The position numbers were made by a program, and so were the translations under genes. DNA of 64,000 nt from Lactifluus volemus (lineage: Eukaryota; Basidiomycota; Agaricomycetes; Russulales; Russulaceae), in assembly GCA_022376515.1 (NCBI GenBank), contig WTXI01000032.1, forward strand, positions 1 through 64,000, given 5' to 3'. The notes beneath the pieces were generated by a model that was not told where the DNA came from, searched no databases, and worked only from the letters and a program-made list of their open reading frames with translations. This document shows positions 1-11,522 of this stretch, in pieces (the stretch's first letter is position 1; every line of letters begins with the position of its first letter).

Positions 1-705
1 GTGTGTGAGCGAACTCAGCCCTTGTTTTTTCTCAGTAGGCTATAATTTACGTTATTATGTCGCCTTGATCCTGATAATGATATTCTATTGGATCATGGAC
101 TTGATCTGCCACAGCCTCCTGACTGCTATTGTTGGATTTAAGCCAAGTATTACTGCAATTTGTGAACAAGCGGTCTCATCCGAGTCCTGAACCTCGCGAG
201 TATCTTTTTCGCTTTCAGTCCTTGCTTCAGTGGCAGTCTCGATTAAACTGTAGTACTATCCGCTTGTTAATGCCAATTTGTTTTCGAAGTTCCGAAAATC
301 CCGAAAATTCAAAAACCCGGACTCGGAAATCCTCCCTTCCCTAGTCGAATACCGCCCATCGTAGAGATAACTTGAGACCCCTTCCCTTTCCCCTGCGTTT
401 TAGAGGGCCTCTCGGAAGTTGGACGTAGTTTCTGACTCAAAAAGGTCCGGTTTACTGTCTTTGATGTTTCTCACCAGCAGAGACATAACCATCAATGATG
501 GAAGTCGCAGAAATCTGATGTGCCAGTGGCATGGGATGACATATTATACGTAGGGACCTGTTCTAAGCGGCGCCGTGAACAACTTAACTTCAACTTCATC
601 GAATGGCTCATAAAGCCCACCACTTTTTACAAACTTTTCGTTCCCCGAACCTCTCAGGCTTCTGATTCTGCTCGTTCAGTTCTCATCGTCTCGCATCCAT
701 AAACA
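1..705 (+). other. Partial spacer of unit 1 (upstream of copy 1)
   Basis: This stretch aligns with 3110-3762, 6200-6886, 9280-9950 and 12190-12911. No gene of its own was found. It should hold the promoter of copy 1. Two short stretches recur in every unit: a CGGACTCGGAAATCCTCCC-type motif and a CCGACTCGGAAAAGTCCGG-type motif, about 200-400 bases before the ATG. The second is altered in unit 1. Confidence 0.6.
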
Positions 706-2455
706 ATGGTATCTTCCCCCGCATATGCACTGGAGACCTATGGTTTGTACTATCCCTATTTACTAACACTGTGGATTAAGCTATCCCTGCCTAGATAATT
801 TCTTGAAAGTGCTACACACCTTCGCGGGGCTGTATATGTGAGATTCCACGTTCACAGAGAGGATCTCCTTTGACTCACATCTCGAATAGATGGGAATATC
901 TCACTACGTTTGGTTTCGAATGGAATATTTACACGGGAAAGCGACCATGGAGATGGTCGTATATCCCATACATCGCCACAAGGCTATTGTGTCTTACCTC
1001 CCTAATCGTCGTCATTGTGGGAGTCAACCTTAAAAGGCCATTTAATTGCGAGGTATGTCTGCGAGTTTTGTCCCATCGATGCCATATGCATACTCACTCT
1101 TACCCTATACAGGCTTGGCTTCGTGGCATCATGGTACGGCTTCTCAATTGCGCCTTCTTCTTCATGCATGCTGACCGATATTTCCCAGATCACAGCTTGG
1201 CCTGCGGGAAGTGGTGCCTCATTTCTTCTTCTGCTTCGGGCGTCAGTGATCTACTATCTCCTTTTCACGTCACGGTGATAAGGACCTCATAGTCGATTAG
1301 AGTTGCAATATGGTCACTGGACCGTAGGGTCGTGGTATTTGCTACGCTTGCTTGGCTGTCCGGCTTTTCTGCGTCACTCTTTGGTAGGAGTTTAATAGGT
1401 TATCGTCCTCATTCGACTCTCTAATCTCTTGATTCCTAGCCATTTCAAAGGTACTCTTTTCTGCGTTATAATATATCCATAGTACTAATACTATGAACTA
1501 GGGTCACAGCAAATGGTCCCCGCTGATACAAACTTGTTCCTTGAATGGCACAGACGAGTACAGGTGGAGTCTGTTGATGGCATTCGTCGTGAATGTTATT
1601 TTGCTGGGAACTATGATTGTCGGTGTGATCCACAAGCGGCTCAATACACGTCTATGGAAGTTGCTGTATTACCAAGGCTTGTTCTGGATATCTGCAGCTA
1701 TCTTCACGGAGGTGCCGGGTGTGGTATGTCATCCTTGTTCTGAATGTTTGCCTGGTTCACCGGATTGAGTCATTTTTGCTTCACTATCCAGGTAATGCCC
1801 TTCCTAAATATCAATGGTGAGCAAATCTGGACGCACTTGGAATATGGTTATTCACGCGTTGAATCACATCAACAGAATCTTGGAATGTGGTCAGTGACAC
1901 TAGTTGTTTTGTTGACTGTTCGCTGAAAGTTCTCGAATTGTAGATGTTCCAATCTCCTCTGCGTATGTCCATCCAGGTCATTATTCCGTTTTCGCGACTG
2001 ACTTAACGCCCTTCTCGCTTGGACACCGGACAGTTGTCGTGGTGTACGTCAATAATTCAATTCTTTCTCGAAATCCATATGCATATGCATACAGTGTTAT
2101 TGCGTCTTCCCGGTCCTATCGAGATCTCTTCCAGCATATTGTAGAGTAAGGCTCCTCCTTCCTGACGCTGTTCGCGACCTCAGAATGACACCTATATACT
2201 TACAGTGACTGCCAGTGTAACCAGCATTCCCGTCCCCCGATTATTGGGAGTGATTCCTTACTGGTGATAGGGACGACTCGGACACGGGGTGGAATGGAGA
2301 AACACGTCGCGATAAAGAAGACGATCGAGTCTGACATGCGTTTCGTTGTGCCGAACGCTTCCTTTCTTGCCTCAGTCTCAGTGCCGCCACGGATGGGAGA
2401 CGAAGAGCGTGGGTTTTATCCTGAAGCTCAGAAAAAGGACGATACGGAGGCTTAA
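706..2455 (+). CDS. DUF6533 multi-pass membrane protein, array copy 1 (tail frameshifted)
   Basis: Predicted integral membrane protein of the agaricomycete DUF6533 family, whose function is unknown. Spliced by eye it has 13 exons: 706-742, 795-837, 890-1052, 1113-1133, 1189-1241, 1301-1383, 1440-1450, 1502-1723, 1792-1816, 1876-1889, 1944-1976, 2095-2145 and 2206-2455. It begins MVSSPAYALETYDNFLKVLH, continues LYIWEYLTTFGFEW (the DUF6533 signature), a membrane segment after PYIATRLL, then FLLLLRAVAIW and the long exon 8 with NVILLGTMIVGVIHKR. The C-terminal tail is hydrophilic and ends EAQKKDDTEA in the intact copies. Odd: exon 11 reads TCCATCCAG where the other copies have TCCAG or TCCAC. 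This 4-base duplication shifts the frame and puts a stop at the start of exon 13. The membrane core is untouched, so a tail-less protein is possible. Confidence 0.78.
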
Positions 2456-3762
2456 TGTACAATGTAACTTGTTCCAGTTGTTTTTGTTTAACCCCCACCT
2501 TATTACATCAGAACGGATAGTCTCGTGTTGCTAGTAACCTCTTCCGTTTGTACCCTTAAATGGTTGATTGGCCGGTTCTGACAGCTAGGTGTCTCGCGCG
2601 ACAATTTCGAGGTTGCGGCGTGAAACTAGTTCCCTTCCTTCACCAACCCCCCACATTCATTTCTTCTATCAATTCAGAGTCCTGCTACGCCTGGCACGTC
2701 CCCGACGGTCTGTCGATCAAACCCCTGGAAAGCGGCACCAATCGGTGTGCCAGTGCAAATACCGTTGAAGCGCCGCATTGCCTTCAAGTTCTCCCGAGGA
2801 GCAGGAGCGCCTGAGGCGCAGACTCGGAAATTAAATGCTTGTAAAAAAAAGTCAGGTAAGAGAGCCGTTGGTGACAGTGTGAGCACTGACAGAACCACCA
2901 CCGTTTAGTAGAACTGCGAGCGGCACATATTTTTACAAGCCTGAAGCTCGCCGGACGCGCAAGTGCCGTCCCCAGCGGCGAAAGTTGGAGTCCTTCCGCG
3001 GTGCTCAGGCTCCGACCACCGCCTTACTAGTTAGCGACTCGGGTGTCTCGGGTGGAACAACTATGAGAACAACCCTAAGAAATGTATTAACAAGAAAGTT
3101 ACCATGTCTTGGTGTGTGAGCGAGCTCGGACCTTTTTAAGGCTTTTTTTTTGCTCAGTGGCCATAATTTACGTTATTATGTCGCCTTGATCCTGATCCTG
3201 ATAATGATAATCTGGACTTGATCTGCCACAGCCTCCTGACTGCTATGTTACCATTTGTTGGATTTAAGCCAAGTATTACTGCAATTGGTGAGCAAGCGGT
3301 CTCATCCTGAACCTCGTGAAGGTCCTTGCTTCAGTCTTGGTTAAACCGTAGTACAATCCGCTTGTTGATTTGTTTCGAAGTTCTGAAAACCCCGAAACTC
3401 AAAATCCCGGACTCGGAAATCCTCCCCTTCCTAGACGAATATACCGCCCATCGTAGAGATAACTTTGGGTCCACAGGGGCTCCCCGGGAAGTTGGACATA
3501 CGTTTCCGACTCGGAAAAGTCCGGTTCCCTTTCTTATGTTTCTCACGAACAGAGACACAGCCATCAATGATGGAGAGTCGCCGAAATCTGATGTGCCAGT
3601 GGCATGGTATGACAACACATAGAGACCTGTTCTAACTTTTAAGAAGCGCCGTGAACACTTCAACTTCATCGGATAGCTCACTGATAAAGCCCACTACGTT
3701 ACAAACTTTTCGTTCCCCGAAACTCTCAGGCTCCCTATTCTGCTCGTTCAGTTGTATAAACA
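2456..3762 (+). other. Spacer between copies 1 and 2
   Basis: About 1.3 kb conserved in all units. It holds the 3' flank of copy 1, then an exon-like block around 2690-2865 that ends in an AAGTCAG/GTAAGAG donor-like sequence. Next comes a GC-rich block around 2945-3050 with GGAG...CTCC inverted repeats, then the upstream region of copy 2. No complete gene could be assembled. Confidence 0.55.
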
Positions 3763-5537
3763 ATGGTATCTTCCCCCGCATATGCACTGGAGACCTATGG
3801 TCTGCACAATCCTTATTTACTAACACCGTGGATTAAGCTATCCCTGCCTAGATAATTACTTGAAAGTGCTACACACCTTCACAGGGCTGTATATGTGAGA
3901 TTCCATGTTCACAGAGAGGATCTCCTTTGGCTCATATCTTGAATAGATGGGAATATCTCACCACTTTTGGTTTCGAATGGAATATTTACACGGGAAAGCG
4001 ACCATGGAGATGGTCGTATATCCCATACATCGCCACAAGGTTATTGTGTCTTACCTCCCTAATTGTCCTCGTTGTGGGAAACAACCTTAAAAGGCCATTT
4101 AATTGCGAGGTGTGTCTGCTAGTTTTGTCCCATAGATGCCATATGTATACTCACTCTTACCCTATGTAGGCTTGGCTTCGTAGCACCGTAGTACGGCTTG
4201 TCAATTGCCCCTTCTTCTACATGCATGCTGACCGACTCGGATATTTCACAGATCACAGCTTGGACTGCGGGAAGTGGTTCCACGATTCTTCTTCTGCTTC
4301 GGGCGTGAGTGATCTACTACGTCTATTTCACGTCACGGTGATAAGGACCTCATCGTCGATTAGGGTTGCAATTTGGTCATTGGACCGTAGGGTCGTGGTA
4401 TTTACTACACTTGCTTGGCTGTCCGGTTTTTCTGCGGCACTCTTTGGTAGGAGTTTCATAGGTTATCGTCCTCATTCGTGTCTCTAATCTCTTGATCCCT
4501 ACCAGCCATGTCGAGGGTACTCTTTTTTTCCAAATCACTGCGTTATAATATATCCATCGTACTAATACTATGAACTTTTCAGGGTCACAGTGGATGGTCC
4601 CCGCTGATACAAGCTTGTTCCCTGATCAAAATTAGCACAGCTGACTACAGGTGGAGTATGTTGACGGGATTCGTCGTAAATGTTATTTTGCTGGGAACTA
4701 TGATTGTCGGTGTGATCCACAAGCGGCTCGATACACGTCTATGGAAGTTGCTGTATTACCAAGGCTTGTTCTGGATATCTGCAGCTATCTTCACGGAGGT
4801 GCCGGGTGTGGTATGTCATCCTTGCTCTGAATCTTGCCTGGTTCACCGGATTGAGTCATTTTTGCTTCACTATCCAGGTAATGCCCTTCCTAAATATCAA
4901 TGGTGAGCAAATTTGGACACACTTGGAATGTGGTTATTCACGCGTTGAATCACATCAACAGATCCTTGGAATATGGTCAGTGTCACTAGTTGTTTTCAAT
5001 TTTGTTGACTGTTCGCTGAAAGTTCTCGAAATGTAGATGTTCCAATTTCCTCTGCGTATGTCCAGGTCATTGTCCCATTTTCGCGACTAACTTAACGCCC
5101 TGCTCGCTTGGTCACCGGACAGTTGTCGTGTTGTACGTCAATAATTTCAATTCTTTCTCGAAATTCTTATCCAATATATATACAGTGTCATCGCGTCTTC
5201 CCGGTCCTATCGAGATCTCTTCCAGCATGTTATACAGTAAGGCTCCTTCCTGACACTGTTCGCGACCTCAGAATGACACCTATACACTTACAGTGACTGC
5301 CAGTGCACTCAGCATGCCCGTTCCCCGATTATTGGGAGTGATTCCCTACTGGTGATAGGGATGAGACGGAGTGGAATGGAGAAACACGTCGCGACAAAGA
5401 AGACAATTGAGTCTGACATACGTTTCGTTGTGCCGAATGCCTCCTTTCTTTCCTCAGTCTCAGTGCCGTCACGGATGAGAGACGAAGAGCGTGTGTTTTA
5501 TCCTGAAGCTCAGAAAAAGGACGATACGGACGCTTAA
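3763..5537 (+). CDS. DUF6533 multi-pass membrane protein, array copy 2
   Basis: Same 13-exon plan as copy 1, and intact when spliced. Exon 1 encodes MVSSPAYALETY, exon 3 WEYLTTFGFEWNIYTGKRPW, and the 11-base exon 7 reads CCATGTCGAGG. Exon 8 carries DYRWSMLTGFVVNVILLG, exon 11 ends LRMS and joins VIASSRSYRDLF. The last exon continues DCQCTQHARSPIIG and ends PEAQKKDDTDA before a TAA. Differences from copy 1 are scattered substitutions, for example NNLKRPF for VNLKRPF, and a longer loop (IKISTADY) before exon 8's helix. The ATG is chosen because exon 1 is conserved in copies 1-5. Function unknown; a receptor-like or structural membrane role would be speculation. Confidence 0.82.
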
Positions 5538-6886
5538 ACTCGTTCCAGTTGGTTTTGTTAATCCCCACATAATTACATCAGAACGTCGGATAGTCTCGTG
5601 TTGCTAGTACTTTCGTACCTTAAATGGTTGATTGACCGGTTCTAACAGCTAGCGTGTCTCGCGCGACAATTTCGAGGTTGCGGCGTAAACTAATTCCCTT
5701 CCTTCACCAACCCCCCACATTCATTTCTTCCACCACCACCTGCTACGCCTCAAATAGGGCACGTCCACAACGCGTCGATGCTGGGCCCGTCGCAAGCCCG
5801 TCGATCAAACCCCAACTGGAAAGCGGCACCAATCGGCGTGCCAGTGCAAATATCGTTGAAGCTCTGCATTGCCTTCAAGTTCTCCCAAGGAGCAGGAGCA
5901 GGCGCGCAGACTCGGAAATTACATGCGTGTAAAAAAAAGTCAGGTTAGAGAGCCGTTGCCAGTGGTGACAGTGTGAGCACTGGAAGAATCACCACCGTTT
6001 AGTAGAACTGCGAGCGGCACAGATTTTACAAGCCTGAGGCTCGGACGCGCAAGTGCCGTCCCCAGCGGCGAAAGTCGGAGTCCTTCCGCGGTGCTCAGGC
6101 TCCGACCACCGCTTTACTAGTTAGCGCCTCGGGTGTCTCGGACGACAACTACCAAATGAGAACAACCCTAGAAAAATTATTAACAAGAAAGTTACCATGT
6201 CTTGGTGTGTGAGCGAGCTCGGACCTTTTTAAGGCTCAGTGGCCATAATTTACGTTATTATGTCGCCTTGATGATCCTGATCCAGATAATGATAATCTGT
6301 TGGATCATGGACTTGATCTGCCACAACCTCCTGACTGCTATGCTACCATTTGTTGGATTTAAGGTTACTGCAATTGGTGAGCAAGTGGTCTCATCCTGAA
6401 CCTCGTGAAGGTATCTTTTTCGCTTCAGTCCTTGCTTCAGTCTTGATTAAACTGTACTATCCGCTTGTTGACTTGTTTCGAAGTTCCGAGAATCCCGTAA
6501 CTCAAAAATCCGGACTCGGAAATCCTCCCGTTCCTAGACGAATACTAGTACCGCCTATCGTAGAGATAACTTGAGACCCGTTCCCTTTCCCATGCGATTT
6601 AGACGGGCCTCGGAAAGTTCAATTGGACGTACGTTTCCGACTCGGAAAAGTCCGGTTCCCTGTCTTTAATGTTTCTCACCAGCAGAGACACAACCGTCAA
6701 TGATGGAGAGTCGCAGAAATCTGATGTGCAAGTGGCATGGCATGACAACACATAGGGACCGGTTCGAAGCGGAACACTTCAACTTCATCGAATGGCTCAT
6801 AAAGCCCACTAGCTTTTCGTTCCCCGAACCTCTCAGGCTTCCGATTCTGCTCATTCAGTTGACATCGTCTCGCATCATACTAAACA
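5538..6886 (+). other. Spacer between copies 2 and 3
   Basis: Same content as the previous spacer. Here the exon-like block can be read from an ATG near 5779 as MLGPSQARRSNPNWKAAPIG and on through a lysine-rich end near 5940, but the donor reads GTTAG instead of GTAAG. The inverted repeat GTCGGAG/CTCCGAC sits at 6074-6106. Confidence 0.5.
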
Positions 6887-8629
6887 ATGGTATCTTCCCC
6901 CACATATGCACTGGAGACCTATGGTTTGTACCATCCCTATTTACTAACACTGTGGATTAAGCTATCCTGCCTAGATAATTTCTTGAAAGTGCTACACACC
7001 TTCACAGGGCTGTATATGTGAGATTCCATGTTCACAGAGAGGATCTCCTTTGACTCACATCTAGAATAGATGGGAATATCTCACTACGTTTGGTTTCGAA
7101 TGGAATATTTACACGGGAAAGCGACCTTGGAGATGGTCGTATATCCCATACATCGCCACAAGGCTATTGTGTCTTACCTCCCTAATCGTCGTCATTGTGG
7201 GAGTCAACCTTAAAAGGCCATTTAATTGCGATGTATGTCTGCGAGTTTTGTCCCATCGATGCTATATGCATACTCACTCTTACCCTATACAGACTTGGCT
7301 TCGTGGCATCATGGTACGGCTTGTCGATTGCCCCTTCTTCTACATGCATGCTGACTGATATTTCCCAGATCACAGCTTGGCCTGCGGGAAGTGGTGCCTC
7401 ATTTCTTCTTCTGCTTCGGGCGTGAGTGATCTACCATCTCTTTTTCACGTCACGGTGATAAGGCCCTCATCATCGATTAGAGTTGCAATATGGTCACTGG
7501 ACCGTAGGGTCGTGGTATTTGCTACGCTTGCTTGGCTCTCCAGTTTTTCTGCGTCACTCTTTGGTAGGAGTTTAATAGGTTATCGTCCTCATTTGTGTCT
7601 CTAATCTCTTGATTCCTACTAGCCATGTCGAGGGTACTCTTTTTTCCAAATCTCTGCGTTGTAATATATCCATAGTACTAATACTATGAACTTTTCAGGG
7701 TCACAGCAAATGGTCCCCGCTGATACAAACTTGTTCCTTGAATGGCACAGACGAGTACAGGTGGAGTCTGTTGACGGCATTCGTCGTAAATGTTACTTTG
7801 CTGGGAACTATGATTGTCGGTGTGATCCACAAGCGGCTCGATACACGTCTATGGAAGTTGCTGTATTACCAAGGCTTGTACTGGATATCTGCAGCTGTCT
7901 TCACGCAGGTGCCGAGTGTGGTATGTCATCCTTGTTCTAAATGTTACCTGGTTCACCGGATTGAGTCACAATCCAGGTAATGCCCTTTCTAAACATCAAT
8001 GGTGAGCAAATTTCGACGTACTTGGAATGTGGTTGTTCATGTGTCGAATCACATCAACAGATGCTTGGAATATGGTCAGTGACGCTGGTTATTTTTTGTT
8101 GACTGTTCGCTGAAAATTCTCGAAATATAGATGTTCCAAGCTCCTCTGCGTATGTCCACGTCATTGTTCCATTCTCGCGACTAACTTAACGCCCTGCTCG
8201 CTTGGTCACCGGACAGTTGTCGTAGTGTACGTCAATAATCCAATTCTTTCTCGAAATTCTTATCCATAAGTGTACAGTGTTATTGCGTCTTCTCGGTCCT
8301 ATCGAGATCTCTTCCAGCATATTACAGAGTAAGGCTCCTTCCTGATGCTGTTTGCGACCTCAGAATGACACCTACACACTTACAGTGACTGCCAGTGTAA
8401 TCACCATTCCCGTCCCCCGATTATTGGAAGTGATTCCCTACTGGTGATAGGGATGACACGGAGTGGAATGGAGAAACACGTCGCGATAAAGAAGACGATC
8501 GAGTCTGACATGCGTTTCGTTGTGCCGAACGCTTCCTTTCTTGCCTCAGTCTCAGTGCCGTCACGGATGGGAGATGAAGAGCGTGGATTTTATCCTGAAG
8601 CTCAGAAAAAGGACGATACGGAGGCTTAA
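6887..8629 (+). CDS. DUF6533 multi-pass membrane protein, array copy 3
   Basis: Intact 13-exon copy. Exon 1 encodes MVSSPTYALETY; exon 3 ends in NCD rather than NCE; exon 4 begins TWLRGIM. The microexon is CCATGTCGAGG. Exon 8 reads through to FTQVPSV, and exons 9-11 give MPFLNIN, a 14-base exon, then MFQAPLRMS. Intron 8 is shorter than in the other copies because part of it is missing just before the acceptor (about 7966-7976). The tail is full length, with MTRSGMEKHVAIKKTIESD before PEAQKKDDTEA and TAA. Nothing in the frame argues against function. Confidence 0.82.
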
Positions 8630-9950
8630 TGTACAATGTAACTTGTTCCAGTTGTTTTTGTTTAACCCTCACCTTATTACATCAGAACGGATAGTCTCGT
8701 GTTGCTAGTAACCTCTTCCGTTTGTACCCTTAAATGGTTGATTGGCCGGTTCTGACAGCTAGGTGTCTCGCGCGACAATTTCGAGGTTGCGGCGTGAAAC
8801 TAGTTCCCTTCCTTCACCAACCCCCACATTCATTTCTTCTATCAACTCCGAGTCCTGCTACGCCTGGCACGTCCCCGACGGTCCGTCGATCAAACCCCTG
8901 GAAAGCTGCACCAATCGGTGTGCCAGTGCAAATACCGTTGAAGCGTCGCATTGCCTTCAAGTTCTCCCGAGGAGCAGGAGCGCCTGAGGCGCAGACTCGG
9001 AAATTAAATGCGTGTAAAAAAAAGTCAGGTAAGAGAGCCGTTGGTGACAGTATGAGCACTGACAGAACCACCACCGTTTAGTAGAACTGCGAGCGGCACA
9101 TATTTTTACAAGCCTGAAGCTCGCCGGACGCGCAAGTGCCGTCCCCAGCGGCGAAAGTTGGAGTCCTTCCGCGGTGCTCAGGCTCCGACCACCGCCTTAC
9201 TAGTTAGCGACTCGGGTGTCTCGGGCGGAACAACTATGAGAACAACCCTAAGAAATTTAATAACAAGAAAGTTGCCATGTCTTGGTGTGTGAGCGAGCTC
9301 GGACCGTTTTTTGCTCAGTGGACATAATTTACTTTATTATGTCGCCTTGATCCTAATCCAGATAATGATAATATGTTGCATCATGGACTTGATCTGCCAC
9401 AGCCTCCTGACTGCTATGCTACCATTTGTTGGATTTAAGCCAAGTGTTACTGCAATTGGTGAGCAAGCGGTCTCATCCTGAACCTCGTGAAGGTATCTTT
9501 TTTGCTTCAGTCCTTGCTTCAGTCTTAATTAAACTGTAGTACTATCCGCTTGTTGACTTGTTTCGAAGTTCCGAAAATCCCGTAACTCAAAAATCCGGAC
9601 TCGGAAATACTCCCGTTCCTAATACCGCCTATCGTAGAGATAACTTGAGACCCGTTCCCTTTCCCATGCGATCGCGATTTAGACGGGCCTACGTTTCCGA
9701 CTCGGAAAAGTCCGGTTCCCTGTCTTTAATGTTTCTCACCAGCAGAGACACAACCGTCAATGATGGAGAGTAGCAGAAATCTGATGTACCAGTGGCATGG
9801 CATAACAACACATAGGGACCTGTTCAAAGTGGCGCTGTGAACACTTCAACTTCATCGAATGGCTCATAAAGCCCACTAGCTTTTCGTTCCCCGAACCTCT
9901 CAGGCTCCCGATTCTGCTCGTTCAGTTCTCATCGTCTCGCATCATAAACG
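8630..9950 (+). other. Spacer between copies 3 and 4
   Basis: Nearly identical to 2456-3762. In this unit the exon-like block stays open for 115 codons (8734-9081, ending in a TAG), because one C is missing compared with unit 1. Its second half reads PWKAAPIGVPVQIPLKRR and IAFKFSRGAGAPEAQTRK. No recognised product. Confidence 0.5.
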
Positions 9951-11522
9951 ATGGTATCTTCCCCCAGATATGTTCTGGAGAGTTATGGTTTGCACCATCC
10001 CTATTTACTAACACTGTGGATTAAGTTTTCCCTACCTAGATATTTACTTGAAAGTGCTACACACCTTCGCAGGGCTGTATATGTGAGATTCCATGTTCAC
10101 CAAGAGGATCTCCTTTGGCTCACATCTAGAATAGATGGGAATATCTCACCACGTTTGGTTTCGAATGGAATATTTACACGGGAAAGCGACCTTGGAGGTG
10201 GTCGTATATCCCATACATCGCCACAAGGTTATTGTGTCTTACCTCCCTAATCATCGGCATTGTGGGAGTCAACCTGAAAAGGCCATTTGATTGCGATGTA
10301 TGTCTGCGAGTTTTGTCCCATCGATGCTATATGCATACTCACCCTTACCTATTCATGATGCAGGCTTGGCTTCGTGGCATCGTGGTACGGCGTGTCGATT
10401 GCCCCTTCTTCTACATATGCTGACCGATATTTCCCAGATCACAGCTTGGCCTGCGGGAGGTGGTGCCTCATTTCTTCTTCTGCTTCGGGCGTGAGTCATC
10501 TACTATATCTATTTCACGCCACGGTGATAAGGACCTCATAGTCGATTAGAGTTGCAATATGGTCAATGGACCGTAGGGTCGTGGTATTTGCTACGCTTGC
10601 TTGGCTGTCCGGCTTTTCTGCGTCACTCTTTGGTAGGAAGTTTCATAGGTTACCGTCCTCATCCGAGTCTCTAATCTCTTGATTCCTAGCCATTACAAGG
10701 GTGCTCTTTTTCCAAATCTCTGCGTTATAATATATCCATGGTACTAATACTATGAACTTTTCAGGGTCACAGCAAATGGTCCTCGCTGATCAAAACTTGT
10801 TCTTTGATTGGCACAGACGAGTACAGGTGGAGTATGTTGACGGCATTCGTCGTGAATGTTACTTTGCTGGGAACTATGATTGTCGGTGTGATCCACAAGC
10901 GGCTCGATACACGTCTATGGAAGTTGCTGTATTACCAAGGCTTGTTCTGGATATCTGCAGCTATCTTCACGGAGGTGCCGGGTGTCGTATGTCATCCTTT
11001 TTCTGAATCTTGCCTGGTTCACCGGATTGAGTCATTTTGCTTCACTATCCAGGTAATGCCCTTCCTAAACATCAATGGTGAGCAAATTTGGACGCACTTG
11101 GAATATGGTTATTCACGCGTTGAATCACATCAACAGAACCTTGGGATGTGGTCAGTGGCACTAGTTAGTTTTTGTTGACCGTTCGCTGAAAGTTCTTGAA
11201 ATCTAGATGTTCCAAGCTCCACTCCGTATGTCCACGTCATTGTTCCATTCTCGCGACTAACTTAACGCCCTTCTCGCTTGGACACCGGATAGTTGTCGTG
11301 GTGTACGTCAATAATTCAATTCTTTCTCGAAATTCTTATTCATATGCATACAGTGTTATTGCGTCTTCCCGGTCCTATCGAGATCTCTTCCAGCATGTCA
11401 TAGAGTAAGGCTCCTCCCTGACGCTGTTCGCGACCTTAGAATGACACCTATACACTTACAGTGACTGCCAGTGTAACCATCATTCCCGTCCCCGATTATT
11501 GGGAGTGATTCCCTACTGGTGA
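9951..11522 (+). CDS. DUF6533 multi-pass membrane protein, array copy 4 (tail truncated)
   Basis: Exons 1-12 splice cleanly. Exon 1 encodes MVSSPRYVLESY, followed by DIYLKVLHTFAGLYIWEY, the FLLLLRA helix, microexon CCATTACAAGG, and exon 8 with TDEYRWSMLTAFVVNVTLLG. In exon 13 a run of five C in copies 1, 3 and 5 is four C here (near 11491). The frame shifts and ends at a TGA at 11520-11522 after RPRLLGVIPYW. Sequence homologous to the normal tail continues to about 11715, with further indels (CAGAAAGGAACGACTC) that would also spoil the original end. The membrane part is unaffected. This is either a shortened protein or an early pseudogene. Confidence 0.75.

Noticed and set aside
1002..1193. 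Minus-strand frame in DUF6533 exons 3-5, repeated at 7182
   Set aside because: Antisense to spliced exons and introns of the real gene; no independent support.
2241..2498. 85-codon minus-strand frame recurring in the array units
   Set aside because: It lies antisense to the last exon of the DUF6533 gene, which continues the spliced protein in frame.
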